Source of the DNA: CAVQFB01 sp963711675
Lineage (GTDB): Bacteria > Acidobacteriota > Terriglobia > Terriglobales > Acidobacteriaceae
Direction: 5' to 3'
Assembly (NCBI GenBank): GCA_963711675.1
Contig: CAVQFB010000019.1
Coordinates: 1 to 64,000 of the forward strand
DNA: 64,000 bases
The position numbers and the translations under genes are program-made. The notes beneath the pieces are model-generated. The model had not been told where the DNA came from. It searched no databases and saw nothing but the letters and a program-made list of their open reading frames with translations. Position 1 is the stretch's first letter, and the number at the start of each line of letters is the position of its first letter. Below are positions 18,399 through 25,420 of the stretch, piece after piece.

Positions 18399-19307
18399 AT
18401 GTCTAAGCTGCTCACAATGCGCGAAGCGATTGGCGAGCTGGTGCCGGATGGGGCGTCGGTTGCTCTCGGTCTGCAGATGGAGCAGATGATCCCGTTCGCT
18501 GCGGGGCACGAGATCATCCGGCAGAAGAAGCGCGATCTGCGGCTGATCGGGCCGATTTCGGACATCCTGTTCGACCAGATGATTGGAGCGGGATGCGTGA
18601 AGGAAGTAGTGGCGGCGTGGGTCGGCAACGTGATGATGGGGTCGGCCTACAACTTTCGTCGCGCGGTCGAGCAGGACGGAATGAAGGTTTTCAACCTGAC
18701 CAACTTCACCGTCGCGTTGGCGCTGCAAGCGGGGGCTATGGGAGTGCCATTTCTGCCGACGCGGACGGCGCTGGGAAGTGATCTCGTCAAGGGAAATCAT
18801 TTTTTCTATCAGATTTTTTCTCCGTTCGAGCCGAAGGAATCGATGTGGGCGGTCCGTGCACTTACCCCGGATGTAACGATCGTCCACGTGCAGAGAGCGG
18901 ATCGCGAGGGCAACGCGCACTGCTGGGGGAATTTCGGCGTGATGATAGAAGGGATACGCGCGGCGAAACGGGTGATTGTGGTGGCGGAGGAGATCGTCGA
19001 GCCGGAAGTCATTGCGAGCGATCCGAACCGTACGGTGATTCCAGGGTTTCTGGTGAATGCGGTCGTCCAATGCGCCTATGGGGCGCATCCGTCGCCGGTG
19101 CAGGGCTACTACAAGCGTGACGATGCTTTCTTCCGGCAGTATCACGAGCAAACGAAGACTGTCCGACAACAATGCGTGGCTGTGCGCGGTGGGTGTACGG
19201 CAGTTGCCGATCGGCAGGCATATGTGAATCAATTGGGCGCGTGCCGGGTGGAGGAACTTGGTGTGAAAGAGCACGCGTATGCGGCGCAAGCGGATTTTGG
19301 GTATTAG
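18399..19307 (+). CDS. CoA-transferase family I, subunit A (glutaconate CoA-transferase/IpdA-like)
   Basis: About 302 residues from the ATG at 18399, preceded by GGAAGGG. The segments VPDGASVALGLQMEQMIPFA, VTIVHVQRADREGNAHCWG and ACRVEELGVKEHAYAAQADF match the alpha subunit, which binds CoA and pairs with the product of the gene at 16757. Around residues 250-270 the reading is locally scrambled: AWL, RWVYG and VADRQAYV, which belong together in homologues, lie in three different frames. Two compensating indels are therefore likely, with overall length preserved. Confidence 0.82.
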   Translation: MSKLLTMREAIGELVPDGASVALGLQMEQMIPFAAGHEIIRQKKRDLRLIGPISDILFDQMIGAGCVKEVVAAWVGNVMMGSAYNFRRAVEQDGMKVFNLTNFTVALALQAGAMGVPFLPTRTALGSDLVKGNHFFYQIFSPFEPKESMWAVRALTPDVTIVHVQRADREGNAHCWGNFGVMIEGIRAAKRVIVVAEEIVEPEVIASDPNRTVIPGFLVNAVVQCAYGAHPSPVQGYYKRDDAFFRQYHEQTKTVRQQCVAVRGGCTAVADRQAYVNQLGACRVEELGVKEHAYAAQADFGY

Positions 19308-19310
19308 CGG

Positions 19311-19352
19311 GAGCTCTTAGCTATTGGCTCTTGGCTTTTAGCTTAAGGCAGA
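19311..19352. repeat. TAGCTNN heptamer array
   Basis: GAGCTCT, TAGCTAT, TGGCTCT, TGGCTTT, TAGCTTA, AGGCAGA, six degenerate 7-bp units starting 3 bp after the CoA-transferase stop codon. Related in sequence to the array at 19741-19789 on the other side of the rhodanese gene. Confidence 0.7.
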
Positions 19353-19416
19353 GGCCCGAAGTCTAAACAACCAAGTCTGGCAGCTCAAGCAACGACTGTA
19401 TGGCGACGGAGTCAGC

Positions 19417-19740
19417 ATGGATTTCGAGATCGGCGGCGCGCAGGTCAAAGGCATGCTCAAGCGTGGAGAGAAGTTCACGCTGCTCGACGTGCGCGAGCCT
19501 TGGGAGATTGAGAAGGCGCACATCGACGGCAGCCGGAACATTCCGATGGGCGACGTGCCGGGTAGAGCGCACCAGGAACTGGATCCGGACGAGCACATCG
19601 TCGTGGTGTGCCATCACGGCGTGCGGTCGCTGAGTGTGACGAACTGGCTGCGCCAGCAGGGATTTGAGAAGGTCCAGTCGATGCGCGGCGGAATCGACGG
19701 TTGGGCGCGAACGGTGGATACGAAGGTGCCGTTGTATTAG
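19417..19740 (+). CDS. Rhodanese-like sulfurtransferase
   Basis: 107-residue single rhodanese domain: LLDVREPWEIEKAHIDGSRN (CH2-like motif) and an active-site loop with a cysteine in VVVCHHGVRSL. Such proteins carry a persulfide and hand sulfur to acceptors. It immediately precedes the three genes of a xanthine-dehydrogenase-family molybdoenzyme, which needs a sulfurated Mo centre; a role in maturing that enzyme is an inference from position only. Confidence 0.85.
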   Translation: MDFEIGGAQVKGMLKRGEKFTLLDVREPWEIEKAHIDGSRNIPMGDVPGRAHQELDPDEHIVVVCHHGVRSLSVTNWLRQQGFEKVQSMRGGIDGWARTVDTKVPLY

Positions 19741-19789
19741 AGCTTTTAGCTATTGGCTATTAGGTTAAGAGCTAAGAGCTAAGAGCTAC
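19741..19789. repeat. AGCTATT / GAGCTAA heptamer array
   Basis: Seven units in register: AGCTTTT, AGCTATT, GGCTATT, AGGTTAA, GAGCTAA, GAGCTAA, GAGCTAC. It starts directly after the rhodanese TAG and ends 4 nt before the next start codon, so it occupies the entire spacer, including the position where a ribosome binding site is expected. Confidence 0.8.
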
Positions 19790-19793
19790 TTCC

Positions 19794-20282
19794 ATGAAAA
19801 AAGAACTCATCGAACTCAAGGTGAACGGGCGCGCGCACGAAGTGGCCATCGAGCCAAGCAAGCTTCTGCTTGACACATTGCGCCAGGACCTCGATCTGAC
19901 AGGCTCCAAGCGCGGCTGCGATGATTCGTCTTGCGGAGCTTGCACGGTGTTGGTCGATGGCGTCGCGATGCTGTCGTGCGCGCTGCTCGCTGCGAGTTGC
20001 GAGGGCCAGGAGATCACGACGGTCGAGGGTGTGAGCGAGCATGGAAGTCTGGCGGCGATCCAGAAAGCTTATGGGGACTGGGGCGGAGCGCAGTGCGGAT
20101 ACTGCACCCCGGGATTCATGATGACGGTGACGGCGTTGCTGGCGGAGAATCCGAATCCGACTGAACACGAGATTCGCGGCGCCTTGAGCGGGAATCTCTG
20201 CCGTTGCACGGGCTATAACCAGATGTATGAGGCGATCAAGGCTGCGATCGACGCGGAGCGGAAGGCAGTAGCCAGTACCTAG
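19794..20282 (+). CDS. hcrC: 4-hydroxybenzoyl-CoA reductase-type gamma subunit ([2Fe-2S])
   Basis: 162 residues with two [2Fe-2S] clusters: plant-ferredoxin type Cys42, 47, 50, 62 (GCDDSSCGACTVLVDG) and the alpha-helical type Cys101, 104, 136, 138 (CGYCTPGF, NLCRCTGY). This is the small electron-transfer subunit of the xanthine dehydrogenase family. The subtype assignment rests on the neighbouring FAD subunit, which carries the extra [4Fe-4S] loop found in 4-hydroxybenzoyl-CoA reductase. The stop TAG is inside a heptamer array. Confidence 0.85.
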   Translation: MKKELIELKVNGRAHEVAIEPSKLLLDTLRQDLDLTGSKRGCDDSSCGACTVLVDGVAMLSCALLAASCEGQEITTVEGVSEHGSLAAIQKAYGDWGGAQCGYCTPGFMMTVTALLAENPNPTEHEIRGALSGNLCRCTGYNQMYEAIKAAIDAERKAVAST

Positions 20283-20310
20283 TAGCGAGTACCCAGTACC
20301 GAGTACCTAG
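20274..20310. repeat. AGTACCx heptamer array
   Basis: AGTACCT, AGTAGCG, AGTACCC, AGTACCG, AGTACCT, AG. As at 13677, the first unit contains the TAG stop codon of the upstream gene, and the array ends 6 nt before the next ATG. Confidence 0.82.
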
Positions 20311-20316
20311 AAAGCA

Positions 20317-22911
20317 ATGAGTGATTACAGCATTATCGGCAAGCCGATCGCGATGGTTGATGCGGCGGCGAAGACCACGGGCGCGGGCAAGTACACCGAC
20401 GATCTCAGTGTGCCCGGGATGCTGATCGGGAAGATTCTGCATTCGCCCTATCCTCATGCGCGGATCAAGAGTATTGACACCATCCGCGCCGAAAAGCTCG
20501 AAGGCGTGGTCGCGGTGGTCACGGGAAAGGACGCGCCGAATCCTTATGGGATTCTTCCGGTCGGCCACGACGAGCACGCAATGGCGACCGACAAAGTCCG
20601 CTACGTCGGCGACAATGTGGCCTGCGTGGCGGCGGTGAATGAAGCTACCGCGGAGAAGGCGCTGGAGCTAATCGACGTCGAGTACGAGGTGCTGCCGGCT
20701 TACTTCGATCCGGAAGAGTCGATGAAGGCGGAGAGCGACTTCATTCACGATAACAAGCCGCACAACATCGAGAAAGACTATCACCACATTTTTGGCGATC
20801 CGGAAAAGGCGCTGGCAGAAGCAGCCTACGTGTCTGAAGCGCGGTTCATCGCCAACGAAGTGACGCACGCTGCGATGGAGCCGCACTCGACGCTGGCTTC
20901 GTTTGAGACCGATCCCTATACAGGCAAGCCGGGTCGGCTAACGGTATGGTCGTCGACGCAGGTTCCGTATTATCTGCAGCACAAACTTTCGCTCGTGCTG
21001 GAGATGCAGATGTCGCAGATCCGCGTGATCAAGCCGCTGGTGGGTGGCGGATTTGGCGGCAAGAGCGAAGTGATCCCTTTGGAGATTATTGCGGCGGTGG
21101 CGGCGCGGAAGGCGAAGGCGCCGGTGAAGATCACCTACACGCGGGAAGAAGTGTTCTGGGCGCACCGCGGACGTCCGCGCACGATTGTGGATCTCAAGAC
21201 CGGCGTGGACAAGAACGGACACATCACCGCGGTGAAGGCCCGAGTGGTACAGGATGGCGGCGGTTATTGCTCCTACGGGGTGGTGACCATCCTCTATTCG
21301 GGTGCATTGCTCGGCGCACTCTATGACATTCCTAATATTCAGTACGACGGCTATCGCGTCCTCACCAACAAGCCGGTGTGCGGGGCGATGCGCGGGCACG
21401 GCACGGTGAACGTGCGCTTCGCGTTCGAATCGCAACTGGACGAACTGGCAACGAAATTGGGGATGGACCCCGCCGAAATTCGCCAGCGCAATCTGCTGAA
21501 GCCGCCATGTATCACGATCAACGGACTGCGCGTGCAGAGCTACGGCTTGCCGGAGTGCATCGAAAAGACGGTCGCGCGGTCTGGCTGGAAGGAACGCAAG
21601 GGAACTTTGCCGCACGGACGAGGGCTGGGCATTGCCTGCAGCCATTACGTGAGCGGGGCAGCGAATTCGATCATTCGGTCGGACATGCCCCATTCGACAG
21701 TGAACATCAAGATCGATCGCGATGGTGGAGTCGTTGTCTATACCGGAGCGTCGGACATCGGGCAAGGCTCTGACACGATGGTGGCACAGATTGCGAGCGA
21801 GGTTTTGGGCTGCTCGCTGGGACGAGTCAAGGTGGTGGCGGCGGACACGGATTTGACTCCGATCGACATTGGTTCGTATTCCAGCCGGGTCACGTTCATG
21901 AACGGCAACGCCACGCTGCGGGCAGCGCAGGACGTAAAAAAGCAAATTGCCCTTGCTGCAGCGAAGAAGATGGGTTGCGCGCCCGAGGAACTGGTTTTCC
22001 GCCAGGATGTGGTTTCGAAGAACGGAAGCGCGGAACACGCGAAATCTGCGGAGGACACGATAGAGCCAGTCACGGCAGGCGTGACGACGGCCGGGCCGAC
22101 CGTGAGTGGACGCGTGGAAGGGCAGATACTTCGAGGATCGTTGCAGCAGAAGCGAAAAGATGAAGGGCCAAAGGACCGGTTGACCTTCGAGGAAGCGGTG
22201 GTCGCAGCTATTGATTTTCACGGAGCGCTGAGTGGGACGGGGTCTTATGCCCCTCCCCTCGAAGCGCGCGGTGGGAAGCACAAGGGCGGAGGCGTGGGGC
22301 CGTCGCCGGCATATTCCTACTCGGCACAGGTAGCGGAAGTCAGTGTGGATGAAGAGACCGGAGAAGTGACTGTCCACAAGGTCTGGGCGGCGCATGACTG
22401 CGGGCGCGCGTTGAATCCGGTATCGGTTGAGGGGCAGATCATAGGTTCTGTGTGGATGGGGCTGGGGCAGGCCCTGGAAGAAGAAATGGTCTGGAAGGAC
22501 GGGATGCTGATGAATCCCGGGCTGCTCGAGTATAGAAGTCCGTCCGCCACCGAGTCGCCCGCGGTCGAGCCCATCATAGTGGAGAGTGTCGATCCCGAGG
22601 GTCCGTTTGGGGCCAAGGAGTGTAGCGAAGGATCGCTGGCGGCTACCATTCCTGCGATCGCCAATGCGATCTACGACGCAGTCGGAGTGCGGTTGCACGA
22701 GTCGCCGTTTACCCCAGAGCGAGTTCTGGCTGCGCTGCGGGCGAAAAAGAATGCGAAGCACCTAAATCTGACCGAGGGTGTTGATCCGACGGCGCCGACG
22801 AGTTTTCGCGAGCATGGCGGCTCACTGTGCTTTCGCGGCAAAGGGCCAGAGCGGCATGCGCTGGACCCGGCAAGGCGCGAAACGAATGCCGAGGCGGGAG
22901 GGGCAGATTGA
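20317..22911 (+). CDS. hcrA: 4-hydroxybenzoyl-CoA reductase-type alpha subunit (molybdopterin-binding)
   Basis: Large Mo-binding subunit of a xanthine dehydrogenase-family enzyme. Elements in order: TGAGKYTDDLSVPGMLIGKIL, the Mo-pterin motif GGGFGGKSEVIPLE, GAMRGHGTVNVRFAFE, TGASDIGQGSDTMVAQIASE, and GPFGAKECSEG with the catalytic glutamate at about residue 768. At 864 residues it is longer than usual (about 770): about 50 extra residues lie near 568-620 before LTFEEAVV, and the last 50 or so residues after ALRAKK look unlike the family. Reductive removal of a ring hydroxyl from 4-hydroxybenzoyl-CoA would deliver benzoyl-CoA to the BoxB-like enzyme. Confidence 0.85.
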   Translation: MSDYSIIGKPIAMVDAAAKTTGAGKYTDDLSVPGMLIGKILHSPYPHARIKSIDTIRAEKLEGVVAVVTGKDAPNPYGILPVGHDEHAMATDKVRYVGDNVACVAAVNEATAEKALELIDVEYEVLPAYFDPEESMKAESDFIHDNKPHNIEKDYHHIFGDPEKALAEAAYVSEARFIANEVTHAAMEPHSTLASFETDPYTGKPGRLTVWSSTQVPYYLQHKLSLVLEMQMSQIRVIKPLVGGGFGGKSEVIPLEIIAAVAARKAKAPVKITYTREEVFWAHRGRPRTIVDLKTGVDKNGHITAVKARVVQDGGGYCSYGVVTILYSGALLGALYDIPNIQYDGYRVLTNKPVCGAMRGHGTVNVRFAFESQLDELATKLGMDPAEIRQRNLLKPPCITINGLRVQSYGLPECIEKTVARSGWKERKGTLPHGRGLGIACSHYVSGAANSIIRSDMPHSTVNIKIDRDGGVVVYTGASDIGQGSDTMVAQIASEVLGCSLGRVKVVAADTDLTPIDIGSYSSRVTFMNGNATLRAAQDVKKQIALAAAKKMGCAPEELVFRQDVVSKNGSAEHAKSAEDTIEPVTAGVTTAGPTVSGRVEGQILRGSLQQKRKDEGPKDRLTFEEAVVAAIDFHGALSGTGSYAPPLEARGGKHKGGGVGPSPAYSYSAQVAEVSVDEETGEVTVHKVWAAHDCGRALNPVSVEGQIIGSVWMGLGQALEEEMVWKDGMLMNPGLLEYRSPSATESPAVEPIIVESVDPEGPFGAKECSEGSLAATIPAIANAIYDAVGVRLHESPFTPERVLAALRAKKNAKHLNLTEGVDPTAPTSFREHGGSLCFRGKGPERHALDPARRETNAEAGGAD

Positions 22912-23891
22912 GTCTCCCAGATTTCAGGTTGTTACGGCCGCGCACGCTCGATGAGGCGGTAGGGCACCTCGCGAAGCACGGAGACTCTATTCGCGTGCTG
23001 GCGGGCGGGACCGATTTGGTGCCCTCGATGCGCCAGAAGCTTTTCGAGCCGCAGTATGTCCTCGACATCCGACATATTGAGGATCTTCGTGGAATCCGCC
23101 CGGAACCCGGAAACGGCGTTGTGATTGGGGCGTTGACGACGCTGACCGAAATCGAGCGGTCGGAGCATTTACAAAAGCATTTTCCTGTACTCACGGAGGC
23201 TGCGGCAACGGTGGCTTCACCCGTCCTGCGCAACATGGGGACGATTGGCGGCAACATCTGCCTGGACACGCGCTGTCTCTGGTATAACCAGTCGCTCACC
23301 TGGCGCAAGGCGTGCGGATTTTGCATCAAGAAGGATGGCGATATGTGCCACGTGGCTCCCGGCGGGAGCAAGTGCTGGGCTGTGTTCTCGGGCGACACTC
23401 CGCCAGCACTCCTGTGCTTGAGTGCGGAGATCGAGATTGCCGGACCTTCGGGCGTTCGCCGAATGGCGCTGCGCGAGTTCTACACGGGCATCGGCGATTC
23501 GTACCGCAAGCTGCAGACGAACGAGCTGGTGACGCGGATATTCCTTCCGCAGTCATCGGCAGATTATCGTGGCATCTATCGCAAGTTGCGAGTGCGCGGC
23601 TCGATTGATTATCCGCTGGCGGGAGTTGCGATCGCGTTGAAGCGGTCGAATGGACACGTTTCGGACGCGCGGCTGGCGATTACGGCCGTGAATCCCGCGC
23701 CGATTTTGGTAAAGGGCGCGGGGCAAATCCTCGAAGGCAAGTCTGTGGATGAAACCCTGGCAGCAGCGGTGGGCGATCTGGCTGCGAAGACGGCAAAGCC
23801 GCTAACAACCTCCGCCCTGACGCCGGAGTATCGCCGTGAGATGATTCGAGTATTCACGAAGCGGGCAGTGCTGGCGGCAGTGCAGAACTAG
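22908..23891 (+). CDS. hcrB: 4-hydroxybenzoyl-CoA reductase-type beta subunit (FAD, extra [4Fe-4S])
   Basis: Starts at a TTG overlapping the hcrA stop (TTGA), giving 327 residues. The FAD domain signatures VLAGGTDLVPSMRQ and GTIGGNICLDTR are present. The insertion from CLWYNQS to CWAVFSGD contains Cys123, Cys136/139, Cys147 and Cys156, matching the four-cysteine [4Fe-4S] loop known from the beta subunit of Thauera 4-hydroxybenzoyl-CoA reductase and absent from ordinary xanthine dehydrogenases. This is the strongest evidence for the enzyme's identity. The cluster lets low-potential electrons enter for ring dehydroxylation. Confidence 0.88.
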   Translation: MSLPDFRLLRPRTLDEAVGHLAKHGDSIRVLAGGTDLVPSMRQKLFEPQYVLDIRHIEDLRGIRPEPGNGVVIGALTTLTEIERSEHLQKHFPVLTEAAATVASPVLRNMGTIGGNICLDTRCLWYNQSLTWRKACGFCIKKDGDMCHVAPGGSKCWAVFSGDTPPALLCLSAEIEIAGPSGVRRMALREFYTGIGDSYRKLQTNELVTRIFLPQSSADYRGIYRKLRVRGSIDYPLAGVAIALKRSNGHVSDARLAITAVNPAPILVKGAGQILEGKSVDETLAAAVGDLAAKTAKPLTTSALTPEYRREMIRVFTKRAVLAAVQN

Positions 23892-23899
23892 GTTGCCTC

Positions 23900-23954
23900 A
23901 GGGGCTAAAGCCCCTCAGTTTGCAGGACTAGTTCGGCACAACTAAAGTTGTGCC
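23900..23954. repeat. Pair of REP-like hairpins
   Basis: AGGGGCT-AA-AGCCCCT (23900-23915) and GGCACAACT-AA-AGTTGTGCC (23935-23954), both perfect stems with a two-base AA loop. They lie downstream of hcrB. Without T-tracts they are probably dispersed palindromes, though they may also protect the mRNA 3' end. Confidence 0.6.
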
Positions 23955-24023
23955 CTCCCGAGTGCAGAGGTTTTTTATTGCTGCCCGACTAGAGTGGGTG
24001 GGACGTAGTGAGACACGACTACT

Positions 24024-24866
24024 TTGATCACCGACTGCCACATTCACATTCAGCCGATGGAGATGTTCAAGCCGCACGCGCTTGAACTGATGAAGAAGAA
24101 GCGGGAGAACTTCGAGCAGATTGTCGAGTTCTGCCGCTCTCCGAAGGCTTTCCTGGAGTACCTGGACGACGCCGGGGTAGAGCGGGCCGTGCTGATCAAC
24201 TATGTAGCGCCGGAGGTGATCGGCTTCACGTCTGGCGTGAATGAGTTCATTGCGAAATACACCAGCGAGAATCCCAAGCGGCTGCTTTCGTGCGGAAGCC
24301 TGCACCCGCGGCATACTTCGAACGTCCTTGCGGACGTGGAGCATCTGCTTCGGCTGGGCATTCGCATGATCAAGATTCACCCGCCGCACCAGTTGCTCTT
24401 TCCCAATGACTATCTTCACGGAGTGAAAGAACTGGAGATTATTTACCGGGCGGCGGAGGCGAACGGTGTGCCCGTGATGTTCCACACGGGAACGTCGATT
24501 TTTCCGGGAGCGCGGAACAAATACGGCGACCCGATCTACGTTGACGATGTGGCCGTGGATTTTCCAAAGCTGAAGATCCTGCTGGCGCATGGCGGCCGGC
24601 CGCTGTGGATGCACACTGCATTTTTCCTGATTCGGCGCCACAAGAACGTGTTTCTTGATATCAGCGGCATTCCGCCGAAGACTCTGCTCAAGTATTTTCC
24701 GCGGCTGGAAGAGATCGCGCACAAAACGCTGTTCGGCACGGACTGGCCGGGTCCAGGCGTGCCGGAGATCAAGAAGAACCTGGAAGATTTTCTCTCGTTA
24801 CCGCTTAGTCAGGATGTGCGCCAGCAGATTCTGACCAGCACGGCGCTGGGGATCTGGCCCGCGTAG
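24024..24866 (+). CDS. Amidohydrolase family 2 metal-dependent hydrolase
   Basis: 280 residues from TTG at 24024 (an in-frame stop lies 15 bp upstream). TIM-barrel amidohydrolase-2 features: DCHIHI at the N-terminus, FHTG, LAHGG and FGTDWPG, which supply the metal ligands. Family members include decarboxylases and ring-cleavage product hydrolases acting on aromatic acids, which suits the preceding gene run, but the exact reaction is not determinable from the sequence. Confidence 0.8.
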   Translation: MITDCHIHIQPMEMFKPHALELMKKKRENFEQIVEFCRSPKAFLEYLDDAGVERAVLINYVAPEVIGFTSGVNEFIAKYTSENPKRLLSCGSLHPRHTSNVLADVEHLLRLGIRMIKIHPPHQLLFPNDYLHGVKELEIIYRAAEANGVPVMFHTGTSIFPGARNKYGDPIYVDDVAVDFPKLKILLAHGGRPLWMHTAFFLIRRHKNVFLDISGIPPKTLLKYFPRLEEIAHKTLFGTDWPGPGVPEIKKNLEDFLSLPLSQDVRQQILTSTALGIWPA

Positions 24867-24916
24867 AGCCGGATTCCGATACTTCGCACTGCATACGTAG
24901 CGAACTTAACCGAGCC

Positions 24917-25261
24917 TTAGTGTTTCGGTTTCCAAAGGCCGATGGTGGTTCCCTCTGGATCGGCAAACCAGGCAAAAGTACCGGCTGGTATCTCCACCGG
25001 CGGCACCAACGTTTTTCCTCCGAGCGACTGCGCTTTATCGAGATGCTTCTGGACGTCGTCCACCTGCACATACACGGTCACGTAGTTATGTGGTTCGTGG
25101 CCGAGAGCGGTGATGTGGCCGCCGATGCCCTGTCCTGCAGGACTGATCATGGCGGCGGGGCCGGCCTGCTGAATATTCCAATCGAAAAGTTTCGAGAAGA
25201 ATTCCGAGGTTTTCGCCTGATCGCGACAGCCTATCTCGAAATGCACAACAGGTTGGGGCAT
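24917..25261 (-). CDS. VOC (glyoxalase/bleomycin-resistance) family protein
   Basis: About 114 residues from MPQPVVHFEIGC; GAGGAG lies just before this ATG. One VOC module: HFEIGCRDQAKTSEFFSKLFDW, GGHITALG, VTVYVQVDDVQKHLDKAQSLGGK, FAWFADPEGTTIGLW. Such proteins bind divalent metal or small ligands; substrate unknown. It is transcribed toward the amidohydrolase gene. Confidence 0.8.
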   Translation of the reverse strand: MPQPVVHFEIGCRDQAKTSEFFSKLFDWNIQQAGPAAMISPAGQGIGGHITALGHEPHNYVTVYVQVDDVQKHLDKAQSLGGKTLVPPVEIPAGTFAWFADPEGTTIGLWKPKH

Positions 25262-25420
25262 GGTCTCCTCGCAGGGTGAGTCGGCAGGAGGATAGCACAA
25301 GGGCAGCAGAAAAATTATTAAAAGACGAGGTCAAAATCGGCTCTGGGCAAGGGGTTTGGGCAGAGATGAGAATAACAAGGCTCGCTGCGGGAGCGAGCCT
25401 TTGCTTAAGTCTTGGCCGAT

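Noticed and set aside
20938..22761. A 607-codon minus-strand reading frame opposite hcrA
   Set aside because: It is a high-GC antisense shadow, with Arg/His-rich composition and no domain; hcrA on the plus strand has clear motifs.
23900..23954. Intrinsic terminator after hcrB
   Set aside because: The stems are strong but no U-run follows either of them.
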